From the NCBI RefSeq assembly GCF_002224365.1, contig NZ_CP022437.1, positions 4,030,001 through 4,094,000 of the forward strand: a stretch of 64,000 bases of DNA, written 5' to 3'. Shown piece by piece: positions 7,306 to 15,409 of this stretch (within the stretch, counting starts at the first letter, position 1; each line of letters begins with the position of its first letter). The translations under genes and the position numbers were made by a program. A model generated the notes under the pieces. It was not told where the DNA came from. It searched no databases and saw only the letters and a list, made by a program, of their open reading frames with translations. The DNA is from Virgibacillus necropolis. GTDB taxonomy: Bacteria > Bacillota > Bacilli > Bacillales > Amphibacillaceae.

Positions 7306-8712
7306 ATGCAAACTAGAATAGAAAATGACAGCTTAGGAGCGAAAGAAGTCCCTGCAGACGCTTATTACGGAGTACAAACAGTGCGTGCCCAGGAAAATTT
7401 TCCGATTACTGGGATACCTGTGCATAAAGAGTTGGTCCTCGGCCTTGCAGAGGTAAAAAAGGCGGCAGCTTTAGCCAACATGCAAACTGATATGTTGGCT
7501 GAACCAATTGGCAAGGCTATTGTGAAAGCTGCGGATGAAGTCATCCAAGGGGAACATTTACAGAGCTTCGTCGTGGATTCTATTCAAGGTGGAGCTGGAA
7601 CTTCCATTAATATGAATATGAATGAAGTCTTGGCCAATCGAGCTTTGGAATTGTTGGGAAGAGAGAAAGGTGATTACAATTACATTTCTCCCAATACCCA
7701 TGTGAACATGTCCCAGTCTACTAATGACACGATTCCGACAGCTTTAAAAATTGCATCTTTTCGAATGGCAGAAGAATTAACACAAACCATGACCACATTA
7801 AAAAAAGAATTAACGAATAAAGAAAATGAATTCCAAAATGTACTGAAAATGGGTAGGACCCACCTTCAGGATGCAGTGCCCATTCGATTAGGACAAGAAT
7901 TCGGAGCTTATTCCGAGATGGTTGGCAGAGACATTAAAAGAATCACAGAGGCAGCAAAAGAAATGCTAACCATTAATTTAGGTGCCACTGCGGTAGGAAC
8001 AGGGCTCAACGCCAAACCTGAATATATTGAAAAGGTTACCGTACAGCTTTCCGCACAACTCGGAATGAAATTGGATATGGCCAAAAGCCTTGTCGACGGG
8101 ACGCAGAATACGGATGCATATACGACTTTATCAGGGGCGTTAAAAGTGTCCACACTCAATTTATCGAAAATATGCAATGATATTAGATTGATGGCTTCTG
8201 GCCCAATGACTGGCCTACAGGAAATCAGCCTTCCAACTAGGCAGCCAGGTTCTTCTATTATGCCTGGTAAAGTGAACCCTGTAATGGTTGAGGTAGTCAA
8301 TCAGGTTGCATTCCAAGTCGTAGGCAATGATCTGTCCATAAGTATGGCTTCTGAAGCGGGACAATTTGAGTTAAATGTGATGGAACCAGTCATAATCTTC
8401 AACTTGCTGCAGTCGTTAGAAATCATGAAAAATGGCTTGGATGTATTTACACGCTATGCTATTAGCGGAATAGAAGCCAATGTACAAAGATGCCGTGAAT
8501 ACGTAGAAGATAGTTATGGTATTATTACCGCTTTAAATCCTCACTTAGGATATGAAACGGCAGCTAAAGTCGTCAAACAAGCCAGAGAAACTGGACTTAC
8601 CATCATAGAAATTTGTAAAGCACATGAGTTGTTGACAGAGAAAGAATTAAAGACAATTTTGGATCCTGCTGAAATGACCACCCCGGGTATCGCTGGTAGT
8701 CAATTCCTTTGA
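7306..8712 (+). CDS. aspA: Aspartate ammonia-lyase (aspartase)
   Basis: 468 residues, the normal length, starting with ATG after AAAAGGAG (9-nt gap). It converts L-aspartate to fumarate and ammonia. The superfamily signature 'GSSIMPGKVNPV' carries the catalytic serine loop. The N-terminal 'RIENDSLGAKEVPADAYYG' favours aspartase over class II fumarase, as do 'SPNTHVNMSQSTNDT' and 'GRTHLQDAVP'. It is a single-gene unit: nothing codirectional follows, and a hairpin lies 11 nt after the stop. No ansA asparaginase gene precedes it, unlike the B. subtilis ansAB operon. Confidence 0.95.
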   Translation: MQTRIENDSLGAKEVPADAYYGVQTVRAQENFPITGIPVHKELVLGLAEVKKAAALANMQTDMLAEPIGKAIVKAADEVIQGEHLQSFVVDSIQGGAGTSINMNMNEVLANRALELLGREKGDYNYISPNTHVNMSQSTNDTIPTALKIASFRMAEELTQTMTTLKKELTNKENEFQNVLKMGRTHLQDAVPIRLGQEFGAYSEMVGRDIKRITEAAKEMLTINLGATAVGTGLNAKPEYIEKVTVQLSAQLGMKLDMAKSLVDGTQNTDAYTTLSGALKVSTLNLSKICNDIRLMASGPMTGLQEISLPTRQPGSSIMPGKVNPVMVEVVNQVAFQVVGNDLSISMASEAGQFELNVMEPVIIFNLLQSLEIMKNGLDVFTRYAISGIEANVQRCREYVEDSYGIITALNPHLGYETAAKVVKQARETGLTIIEICKAHELLTEKELKTILDPAEMTTPGIAGSQFL

Positions 8713-8722
8713 TTTGTTGGGT

Positions 8723-8755
8723 GCGGGACACTAAGAGACGGTTCTTGTGTCCCGC
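8723..8755 (+). terminator. Hairpin after aspA
   Basis: GCGGGACAC (8723-8731) and GTGTCCCGC (8747-8755) form a perfect 9-bp GC-rich stem with a 15-nt loop. The following TTAAAT is a poor T-tract. A related GGGACA / TGTCCC pair occurs at 9805-9830 upstream of the dus gene. Confidence 0.6.
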
Positions 8756-8822
8756 TTAAATGAGTAGTTGTTTACCCTGAATTGAGACGCTTCTACTGTT
8801 TCTCCGTCTCATAAACATTCCT

Positions 8823-9779
8823 TTATCCAAAGTTATCGAGAAGCGCACGCACTTCATCCGTTGACTTTGCGTTCATCAACTGATTTCTTAATCCACTCGC
8901 CCCTGGAAAATCACGGACATATATCTTAAAAAAACGATGAAGAGGTTTGAATGGTCGTTGTTCAAATTCATTTGAATAGTGGTCATGAAGATCAAGCTGC
9001 AACCTTAAAAGATCCAGAAATTCCTGACTGCTATGCTCTTTCGCCTGCTTTTCAAAAGCGAATGGATTTTTAAAAATACCACGCCCAATCATAACCCCAT
9101 CAACACCGTATTGACGAACGAGATCCAAGCCAGTTTGACGATCAGGAATATCCCCATTGATCGTCAAAAGTGTATCTGGTGCAACCTCGTCACGAAGTTT
9201 CTTAATCACTGGGATCAGTTCCCAATGAGCATCTACCTTGCTCATTTCCTTTTTTGTACGCAGATGAATGGAAAGATTAACAATGTCTTGTTTCAATATG
9301 TGTGTCAGCCAGTCGCGCCATTCGTCTATGTCAGTGTAACCAAGCCTTGTCTTCACACTTACCGGTAATCCCCCTGCTTTTGCTGCTTGTATGATATCTG
9401 CTGCAACTTCTGGCCGACGGATAAGACCGCATCCCTTCCCCTTCGATGCCACATTATGTACAGGACAGCCCATATTGATATCCACACCTTTGAACCCTAG
9501 TTCTGCCATACCAATACTCATTTCCCTAAAGTGCTCGGGCTTATCCCCCCATATATGGGCCACAATTGGTTGTTCATCTTCTGTAAAAGTCAAGCGTCCA
9601 CGCACACTTTGTTTCCCCTCTGGATGACAATAACTTACTGTGTTTGTAAACTCTGTAAAAAATACATCAGGTCCAGCTGCCAAGCTTACCACATGGCGAA
9701 AAACAACATCCGTTACATCTTCCATTGGTGCTAGTATAAAAAACGGCCGTGGTAAATCACGCCAAAAATTATCTTTCAT
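8823..9779 (-). CDS. tRNA-dihydrouridine synthase family protein
   Basis: 318 residues from the ATG at 9779. Two in-frame TTG codons lie upstream, and the one at 9785 has a better gap to GAGAGGA, so the start could be two codons earlier. It is a flavin TIM-barrel enzyme that reduces uridines in tRNA. Visible motifs are '[14 protein letters not shown]' (FMN/uridine loop), 'VDINMGCP' with the catalytic Cys at about residue 105, 'VSVKTRLGY', 'TINGDI' and '[15 protein letters not shown]'. The adjacent '[10 protein letters not shown]' deviates slightly from the usual GAGAALL. Which position it modifies cannot be told. It is monocistronic here, with the IS110 region upstream. Confidence 0.88.
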   Translation of the reverse strand: MKDNFWRDLPRPFFILAPMEDVTDVVFRHVVSLAAGPDVFFTEFTNTVSYCHPEGKQSVRGRLTFTEDEQPIVAHIWGDKPEHFREMSIGMAELGFKGVDINMGCPVHNVASKGKGCGLIRRPEVAADIIQAAKAGGLPVSVKTRLGYTDIDEWRDWLTHILKQDIVNLSIHLRTKKEMSKVDAHWELIPVIKKLRDEVAPDTLLTINGDIPDRQTGLDLVRQYGVDGVMIGRGIFKNPFAFEKQAKEHSSQEFLDLLRLQLDLHDHYSNEFEQRPFKPLHRFFKIYVRDFPGASGLRNQLMNAKSTDEVRALLDNFG

Positions 9780-9868
9780 ATTCAAATTCAAATCCTCTCA
9801 TTATGGGACACCAATTAAAATTCTTGTCCCTTAGAAAACTCCCTCTGTATGATTGAGTTTTCTTTCAA

Positions 9869-10196
9869 ATACTCTATTATTCGCAGGATTTCTAACCATC
9901 TTGAACTAGTAAAATCTTAACAGAACCAAATCGGCAACCCGTTTTAGGCAAAAAAAGGGGGGAGTGCTGTTGGAATAGACCATATTCCATCATTTTCCAT
10001 ATGAAGCACTTGCTCCAAATGCCCTTGGTGATTCACCCTCCCATGTCTCAACGGGTCATTTGCCCTTTCAATCCTTCGTTACACCTGTCCAAGAGTGGAG
10101 CCTGACTTTTGCTTGGCTATCGGGTCTGTGCCCTATTGTTTTCTAACATCAGTCCTCTTTGTGCTTGTTTATGAAATCCTACGAATAATTAAATAT
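9869..10196 (-). ncRNA. 328-bp inverted-repeat-bounded, apparently structured non-coding segment (candidate IS110 guide RNA region)
   Basis: Ends 9869-9892 and 10173-10196 are inverted copies of one another (20 of 24 positions, including ATTATTCG.AGGATTTC). The interior has no long ORF but many short complementary tracts: GGAATA/TATTCC (9973-9989), GGTGATTCACC, GGGTCTGTGCCC and several runs of G or C. It is GC-richer than its surroundings, as structured RNAs in AT-rich genomes are. It lies 143 nt 3' of the transposase stop. IS1111-type members of the IS110 family carry their seekRNA/bridge RNA on that side. A MITE unrelated to the transposase is the alternative. Confidence 0.4.
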
Positions 10197-10338
10197 TCGA
10201 TAATAATTCTTATCAAGTTAATAGGTAATTCGCTTTTTCTATTCTAGATTCTAGTTCTTCCTTCATGGGAAAACCTTGCCCAAGAGGCTTCATGTCAAGT
10301 CTTTCTGGTTATGCAATATAAATATCACGATTTTTTCT

Positions 10339-11610
10339 TTATGCAGCTCTTTCGACCTGCGGGAATACCAGTCGTGGGCTATAAAAGGTTTTATGTTTCA
10401 TCATGCCCACCATCATGCGTGCCAATTTTCCACATAACTTCATAATCGAATTAATTTTTTTCATCCCTTTTTCCTTAACGTTTCTTCGGTGTAATTCCCG
10501 AAACTCTTTATTGTTCCTAACTAAACTCAGTACGGCCAGAAATAGCTGCTTCCTCAAACCTGACCTACCTCGTTTTGTGATAGTAATTTCGCCTTTATGC
10601 TTACCAGAACTGTTCTCTCCTAAATGGAGTCCCGCCAGGCGTAAAATTTGATTTCCATGCTGAAAATTGGGGATGTGCCCTATTTCAGCTACAAGGCTTG
10701 TGACTAGTAAAGGACTTAGTCCCTTTATATCTATTAATGGTTCATAAATCGATAAATCCGCTATTAAGCCTATTGCTTTTTCCTTTATTTCCTCAATCTG
10801 TTTTGTTAACTGTTCATATTGTTCTAGCAATAATTTCAGCATCCAAGTAGCCTTATCCATCCCATCTTCACTTGCAATACTACACTTCGCCTGTTTGATG
10901 AGTTCTTTCGCATGAGCTTTACTAATCCGTTTGACATCCTTTTTCCATGCTTTTAAAATATCCTCCTCACTCATTTCCCTGATTTCATTTGGGGACGGGA
11001 ATCGTTTCAGCGTTGAGATTGACATTTTACCAGTCCAATCTTTGAACACCTTTGAATACTCGGGAAACCATTTATCCAACCAACGGTGGATTTGATTTTG
11101 AACACTTACGTGTTGTTTGGTGACGAACTCATGAAGAGACATTAATTCACGTAAATCTTTATATGGCCCTTGAGGTAAATGTAGTACTGAATAATATCCA
11201 TTTTTAATCATATCCGCAATTACTAAAGCGTCCTTTACATCATGCTTGGTTGGTGAGTTATCACGATTTTCCTTGTTCTTTTTTACAAGATACGGATTCA
11301 CCGTAACAACTTCTATACCTTTTTCCGTCAGCCAATACGCAAGGAGTAGCCAATAGTGGCCGGTTGGTTCCATACCAATGATCAATTGCGTTTTCTGGCT
11401 CTTTTTTTGTAGCGACTTAACCCAAAACATCAATCGTTCAAACCCAGCCATGTCATTTGAAAATTTAAGAGACTTTCCAAGTTCAATTCCACGAAAATTA
11501 ACAGCTCTAGCGACGTGAATTTCTTTAGCGATATCAATTCCAACAATTAAATGATCAGGTGAAATATGTTCAATACGTTGATTTTGGATTTGTTTTTGTT
11601 TAAACTTCAT
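10339..11610 (-). CDS. IS110 family transposase (DEDD)
   Basis: 423 residues from the ATG at 11610 after AGGAGG (12-nt gap); a longer in-frame start at 11700 lacks support. The N-terminal RuvC-like DEDD domain is intact: 'IVGIDIAKEIHVARA' (first D), 'IIGMEPTGHYWL' (E) and 'SPTKHDVKDALVIADM' (two D). The C-terminal Transposase_20 domain has 'IKGLSPLLVTSLVAEIG', 'LRLAGLHLGENSSGKHKG' with the presumed catalytic serine, and 'TKRGRSGLRKQLF'. No frameshift or missing catalytic residue is seen, so it may be active. IS110 enzymes use a bridge/seekRNA to choose donor and target DNA. Confidence 0.93.
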   Translation of the reverse strand: MKFKQKQIQNQRIEHISPDHLIVGIDIAKEIHVARAVNFRGIELGKSLKFSNDMAGFERLMFWVKSLQKKSQKTQLIIGMEPTGHYWLLLAYWLTEKGIEVVTVNPYLVKKNKENRDNSPTKHDVKDALVIADMIKNGYYSVLHLPQGPYKDLRELMSLHEFVTKQHVSVQNQIHRWLDKWFPEYSKVFKDWTGKMSISTLKRFPSPNEIREMSEEDILKAWKKDVKRISKAHAKELIKQAKCSIASEDGMDKATWMLKLLLEQYEQLTKQIEEIKEKAIGLIADLSIYEPLIDIKGLSPLLVTSLVAEIGHIPNFQHGNQILRLAGLHLGENSSGKHKGEITITKRGRSGLRKQLFLAVLSLVRNNKEFRELHRRNVKEKGMKKINSIMKLCGKLARMMVGMMKHKTFYSPRLVFPQVERAA

Positions 11611-11726
11611 AATATAGAGCTTCCTCCTATTGGTTGATTTTTTAAGGACTTTTGACCCATTGCTTATTTCAATCATATGAGGAAGTTCTTTTTTGTTCAA
11701 ATCCTAAATTTAACACCCTACAGGAT

Positions 11727-11747
11727 TGCTTGGCTTATCTCCAAGCA
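11727..11747. other. Perfect 7-bp hairpin upstream of the IS110 transposase
   Basis: TGCTTGG-CTTATCT-CCAAGCA. It lies 117 nt 5' of the transposase start and is flanked by AATCCT / AGGATT at 11700-11726. It could be part of the element end or a terminator protecting the transposase from outside transcription. Confidence 0.45.
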
Positions 11748-11818
11748 CTCTAATCAAACTATAGTAAATTTTAATCATTATACACTTTAATATTAACAAA
11801 TAAAAAGCGCAAAGAAAA

Positions 11819-11846
11819 TCCCGGGTTCTTGTTGAAAAAACCCGAG
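11819..11846 (-). terminator. Putative terminator downstream of rlmCD
   Basis: Read leftwards, CTCGGGTT and AACCCGGG flank a loop of about 11 nt and are followed by ATTTTCTTT. It is 92 nt beyond the rlmCD stop and separates it from the IS110 region. Confidence 0.55.
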
Positions 11847-11937
11847 AAAATATTGGATTTAGATTGGAAATCGCAAAATTTTTTTAACGAAATCGAAGTT
11901 GGGCTAGCAAATGTTTATTTTAACTACCAGAGTATTT

Positions 11938-13317
11938 TTAGTTAGACACTTCATACTCCAACATCGATACACACTCCACATGCCCTGTCCCCGGAAACAT
12001 ATCAACCGGCTGCACTTCCTTCGTCCTATATCCACCATCTTCCAAAATCCGCAAATCTCGTGCCAACGTAGAAGGATTACACGAAACATATACAATCCGC
12101 ATCGGCTTCATTTCAATCATAGCCTGCAACAGCTCTTCATCACAGCCTTTTCGCGGTGGATCGACCACAATTACGTCTGGCTTCAATCCTTGTGCAGTCC
12201 ACCAAGGCATTACCTTTTCTGCTTCTCCAACAATGAATTCTGCATTGGTAATTCCGTTCAGTTTAGCGTTTTTCTTTGCGTCATTAATGGCTTCTGGTAC
12301 GACTTCCACTCCATAAACCTTCTTGGCTTTTTGGGCTAGGAATAGTGAGATGGTTCCGATGCCACAATATGCATCAATAACAACATCGTCACTGCCGATT
12401 TCAGCGTACTCTAATGCTTTTTCGTAAAGCACCTTCGTTTGTGATGGGTTGACCTGGTAAAATGATTTCGCTGAAATAGCAAAAGTAATATCCCCGATTT
12501 TATCGTGAATATATTCTTCGCCAAAGAGGACCTTTGTTTTTTCACCTAAAATAACGTTTGTACGTTTGTGGTTTACATTATGCATAATGGATTTTATGTT
12601 TGGATGGCTTTCCTTTAATTGCTTAACCAACTCGTCCTTATGTGGAAGCTTATCCGTTCTTGTTACGATAACGACCATGATGTCCTTCGTTTCTTCGCCT
12701 GTTCGAACCATAATATGACGCAAAACACCATTGTGCGCTTGCTCATTATATGCCTGGATGCCAAGCCGATTAGCAACATCCCTAACCGTTTTAACAACCT
12801 CATTTATGACTTCATTATGCGTCGTACATGTTTCGGTATTTTCAATAATATTGTGGCTCCGCTTTTGATAAAATCCGGTTATGAGTTCGCCGTTTTTCTC
12901 ACCAACTGGGATTTGCACTTTGTTTCGATAGTGCAACGGGTTGTCCATGCCAATTATCGGATGTACTGGTACATGTTCAAGATGAGCAATTTTTTTCATT
13001 GCATTTTTCACTTGATTCATTTTCATCTCAAGCTGGAGACGATAGCTCATATGCTGGAGTCCGCATCCATTGCAATGTACATGACAAACAGGTTCAATTC
13101 GCTCTGGACTTGTTTTTAGGAACTCAAGTACTTTACCGAACCCAAAATTCTTATTTACTTTTATTACCTTAACTGTTGCTTCTTCCCCTGGTAATGCGTT
13201 TGGTACAAATAATGGATAACCATTAATTTTACCCACGCCGCTTCCCTCATGTGTTAAATCCTCGAATGTTAAGGTGATCGTTTCGTTTTTAGTTACTGGT
13301 GCTGTTTGTTTAGCCAT
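11938..13317 (-). CDS. rlmCD: 23S rRNA (uracil-5-)-methyltransferase RlmCD
   Basis: 459 residues, normal length, with ATG after AAGGAAGG. An N-terminal TRAM domain (residues ~8-65) is followed by the iron-sulfur motif 'CHVHCNGCG', the SAM-binding 'DAYCGIGTISLFLAQKA', 'VVDPPRKGCDEELL', and the nucleophile Cys413 in 'YVSCNP'. Glu447 in 'HVECV' is the base. In Bacillus this single enzyme methylates U747 and U1939 of 23S rRNA with SAM. Its place after dagK matches the B. subtilis dagK-yefA order, but a GNAT gene intervenes here. Confidence 0.93.
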   Translation of the reverse strand: MAKQTAPVTKNETITLTFEDLTHEGSGVGKINGYPLFVPNALPGEEATVKVIKVNKNFGFGKVLEFLKTSPERIEPVCHVHCNGCGLQHMSYRLQLEMKMNQVKNAMKKIAHLEHVPVHPIIGMDNPLHYRNKVQIPVGEKNGELITGFYQKRSHNIIENTETCTTHNEVINEVVKTVRDVANRLGIQAYNEQAHNGVLRHIMVRTGEETKDIMVVIVTRTDKLPHKDELVKQLKESHPNIKSIMHNVNHKRTNVILGEKTKVLFGEEYIHDKIGDITFAISAKSFYQVNPSQTKVLYEKALEYAEIGSDDVVIDAYCGIGTISLFLAQKAKKVYGVEVVPEAINDAKKNAKLNGITNAEFIVGEAEKVMPWWTAQGLKPDVIVVDPPRKGCDEELLQAMIEMKPMRIVYVSCNPSTLARDLRILEDGGYRTKEVQPVDMFPGTGHVECVSMLEYEVSN

Positions 13318-13353
13318 GGATACCTTCCTTTACGTCCTTAGATAGTTGTCTTC

Positions 13354-13390
13354 TATTTTACCACAGATGTATTTTTCCATGAAAAAAGAT
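13354..13390. repeat. Direct repeat, copy 1 (upstream of rlmCD)
   Basis: TATTTTACCACAG, a variable 10-11 nt, then CATGAAAAAAGA. The second copy is at 14124-14159. The two enclose the GNAT gene. Read leftwards, this copy offers CTTTTTTCATGG...TGTGGTAAAATA just before rlmCD, which could include its -10 box (TAAAAT). Confidence 0.7.
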
Positions 13391-13579
13391 TCCCCTCTTA
13401 AGTTAGAGAGTTTCAGTTTTCTATCTTTTATTTCAATGTTTCTAACTAAATAAAAGGAGTTTTGGATTTTAAGTCGAATATATATTAATATTATGAAGAC
13501 TGCTTGGAGGTCATTTTCTTGTTACTTTACTTTTGATATATCACCTTTAGATTATTTAAAATAAATTAGGGGTTGATAT

Positions 13580-13978
13580 ATGATGATATACAAAGTCACG
13601 CTTGATGGTATTTCTTCTGATATGTTAAAGGGCTTTTTTGTAGGTTGGCCAAATCCGCCAACTCACTTAAAGCTGTTAAAGAAAAGCAGTAAATTGGTTA
13701 ATGCGATTGATGATAAAACTAATCAAATAGTTAGATTTATTACAGCAGTAAGTGATGGGGTCCTATCCGCCTACATTCCATTCCTTGAGGTTCTACCGGA
13801 ATATAAAAATAAGGGTATTGGTAAGGAATTAGTAAATCGGATGCTAAAAGAACTTGATGACATATATATGATCGATTTATGTTGTGATGACGACTTAGTT
13901 CCTTATTATGAAAAATTTGGAATGCTAAATTCAAATGGTATGCTTTCAAGAAACTACAAAATGCAATCTGGAAGTTAA
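13580..13978 (+). CDS. GNAT family N-acetyltransferase
   Basis: 132 residues; start ATG at 13580 (or the next ATG at 13583) after TTAGGGG. Motif A of the GNAT fold is clear: 'IPFLEVLPEYKNKGIGKELVNRMLKE', with the acetyl-CoA pyrophosphate loop 'YKNKGIG'. It is followed by motif B 'YMIDLCCDDDLVPYYEKFGM'. It transfers an acetyl group from acetyl-CoA; the substrate is unknown. It is transcribed opposite to its neighbours, has its own terminator and is bracketed by direct repeats, which suggests a late insertion into the dagK-rlmCD gap. The 262-nt gap upstream (13318-13579) holds only repeat copy 1 and AT-rich sequence. Confidence 0.88.
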   Translation: MMIYKVTLDGISSDMLKGFFVGWPNPPTHLKLLKKSSKLVNAIDDKTNQIVRFITAVSDGVLSAYIPFLEVLPEYKNKGIGKELVNRMLKELDDIYMIDLCCDDDLVPYYEKFGMLNSNGMLSRNYKMQSGS

Positions 13979-13996
13979 AACAAATAAATATAATTA

Positions 13997-14026
13997 AAAA
14001 CGCTTGATATGTCCAAGCATTTTTTT
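13997..14026 (+). terminator. Terminator after GNAT gene
   Basis: AAAACGCTTG-ATATGTC-CAAGC followed by ATTTTTTT. The 5-bp stem core is short, but the T-run is good and it lies about 20 nt past the stop. Confidence 0.7.
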
Positions 14027-14123
14027 GCTGAATTACTTTGCTAATTTGGTATAAAAAATAACCGTGATTTGTGAATTGGTCTATTTTTTAGTTTTTCTAC
14101 ATCATTCAGGGCTATTTAAATCT

Positions 14124-14159
14124 TATTTTACCACAGTTATCTTCCCCATGAAAAAAGAC
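14124..14159. repeat. Direct repeat, copy 2 (downstream of dagK)
   Basis: TATTTTACCACAG, 10 variable nt, CATGAAAAAAGAC. It matches copy 1 at 13354-13390 in both conserved blocks. Its T-run, read leftwards, also serves the dagK terminator. Confidence 0.7.
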
Positions 14160-14173
14160 TGCTAGTATTAGCA
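14150..14173 (-). terminator. Terminator of dagK
   Basis: Read leftwards, the palindrome TGCTA-ATAC-TAGCA (14160-14173) overlaps the stop codon and is followed by GTCTTTTTT. The stem is short, the T-run good. Confidence 0.6.
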
Positions 14174-15076
14174 ATCTTGTTTTTCAATAAATTTATCGGT
14201 TACTAGGAATTCAATATGTCTTGTTAGGTTGGTAAATTCTCCAGGCAATAAACCACCGAATTCTCCGTCAATATTTAGCTGCATTTTATCTTCTGGTGTT
14301 ACTTTAATCTTTTTCGCTTGGGTATAGATTACGTTCTTATCATCCAAATGTGCTCCTCGTAGCGCGAGACTTGCGATCCGAATGAATTCAGCTAAATTAA
14401 TTTTTTTCAGGATAATTAAATCAAAATAGCCATCGTCAAACTTTGCGTCTGGTGCAAGTTTTTCAAAGCCACCAACAGAGTTTGTGTTGGAAACTAAAAA
14501 CAGCATGATATCCTCATCAAGAACTTGCTCATCATACTCAATTTTTACCCGAGTCGGTTTAAGCGATGGTAGCATTTCGATTCCCTTCATATAATATGCT
14601 AGCTGGCCAAGCATGGTCTTTAATCTACTTGGAACTTCATACGTAAGTTCAGTTAATTTCCCTCCACCAGCAATATTCATGAAGTAACGATCGTTGACTC
14701 GTCCAATATCGAGAAACATCGATTCACCTTCCAAGATAACGTCTACCGCCTTTTTTATATCGCGTGGAATACACAACGCGCGAGCAAAATCATTGGTTGT
14801 ACCAACTGGTATAATACCGAGCTTTGGACGATATTCCTGTTCCGCTAGACCATTAATTACCTCGTTTATTGTTCCGTCTCCCCCAGCCGCAACGACTAGA
14901 TCATAACGTCGTTCAACTGCAATTTTTGCGGCCTCTATAGCGTCCCCTTCACATGTTGTCGCGTGGGCTGACGTTTCATATCCTGCTATTTCAAACCGTT
15001 CTAGGACGGTTGGTAATTCTCTTTTAATTGCTTCCCTGCCGGATGTTGGATTATATATAATTCGGGCCCGTTTCAT
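14168..15076 (-). CDS. dagK: Diacylglycerol kinase (soluble DgkB/DagK type)
   Basis: 302 residues from the ATG at 15076, 5 nt after AGGAGGGG. It phosphorylates diacylglycerol to phosphatidic acid, recycling the by-product of lipoteichoic-acid synthesis. Kinase signatures are 'RIIYNPTSGRE', 'VVAAGGDGTINEVINGL' (catalytic GGDGT) and 'IPVGTTNDFARALCIP'. The conserved C-terminal domain has 'MNIAGGGKLTELTYEVPS' and 'DAKFDDGYFDLIIL'. It lies downstream of gatCAB, but a terminator and a tandem repeat array separate them, so it probably has its own promoter. Confidence 0.93.
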   Translation of the reverse strand: MKRARIIYNPTSGREAIKRELPTVLERFEIAGYETSAHATTCEGDAIEAAKIAVERRYDLVVAAGGDGTINEVINGLAEQEYRPKLGIIPVGTTNDFARALCIPRDIKKAVDVILEGESMFLDIGRVNDRYFMNIAGGGKLTELTYEVPSRLKTMLGQLAYYMKGIEMLPSLKPTRVKIEYDEQVLDEDIMLFLVSNTNSVGGFEKLAPDAKFDDGYFDLIILKKINLAEFIRIASLALRGAHLDDKNVIYTQAKKIKVTPEDKMQLNIDGEFGGLLPGEFTNLTRHIEFLVTDKFIEKQDC

Positions 15077-15223
15077 GACGTCCCCTCCTTTACAATTACA
15101 CATACAAGTTTATTAATATAAATTTACATTACACATACAAACACTATCATAGTCCTTTTAAATCAATTTGAAAAGACTAATGTTGAATTTTTTTTGGATT
15201 GTGGAGTGGTATTAGTTGGGTTT

Positions 15224-15356
15224 GGATCAACTTTCCGTGGCTGTCGATTACTTCAGGCGGGCCGGATTGACTTTGTTTGCCTGTGGATCAACTTCAGACT
15301 GGGCTCGATCAATTTTGCTTGGCTTTCGATCAACTTTCCGTGTTTTTCGATCAACA
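15224..15356. repeat. 21-bp tandem repeat array in the gatB-dagK gap
   Basis: The trinucleotide GAT recurs at 15225, 15246, 15265, 15286, 15307, 15328 and 15349, i.e. steps of 21, 19, 21, 21, 21 and 21. A typical unit reads GATCAACTTTCCGTGGCTTTC; units differ at several positions. The 15077-15409 gap otherwise holds the gatB terminator at 15369. Confidence 0.8.
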
Positions 15357-15368
15357 AACATAAAAACA

Positions 15369-15397
15369 AGGCTACACCGTTAGTACCAGTGTAGCCT
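15369..15397 (-). terminator. Terminator of gatCAB
   Basis: Perfect 9-bp stem AGGCTACAC / GTGTAGCCT with an 11-nt loop, followed leftwards by TGTTTTTA. It lies 13 nt after the gatB stop. Confidence 0.85.
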
Positions 15398-15409
15398 CCC
15401 TTCTATATT

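Larger units (their letters stand above)
9869..11747 (-). mobile_element. IS110-family insertion sequence, borders uncertain
   Basis: One IS110-type transposase gene sits in a 2.1-kb interruption between the dus gene and rlmCD. IS110 elements lack long terminal repeats and usually make no target duplication, so the borders cannot be read from one copy. The left limit given is the inverted repeat at 9869. The right limit is the hairpin TGCTTGG-CTTATCT-CCAAGCA at 11727-11747. The string TTGCTTGGCT(T)ATC occurs on both sides of the transposase (about 10111 and 11726) and could mark subterminal ends. Confidence 0.45.

Noticed and set aside
9805-9830. GGGACA / TGTCCC inverted pair upstream of the dus gene as an operator
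   Set aside because: Only 6 bp per arm with a 14-nt spacer, and the similar string after aspA looks coincidental.
11911-12339. Plus-strand ORF of 142 codons over rlmCD
   Set aside because: Antisense shadow of rlmCD with no family resemblance or ribosome site.
15224-15394. Short plus-strand ORF across the gatB-dagK repeat array (about 66 codons)
   Set aside because: It follows from the repeat composition, has no convincing ribosome site and runs into the gatB terminator.
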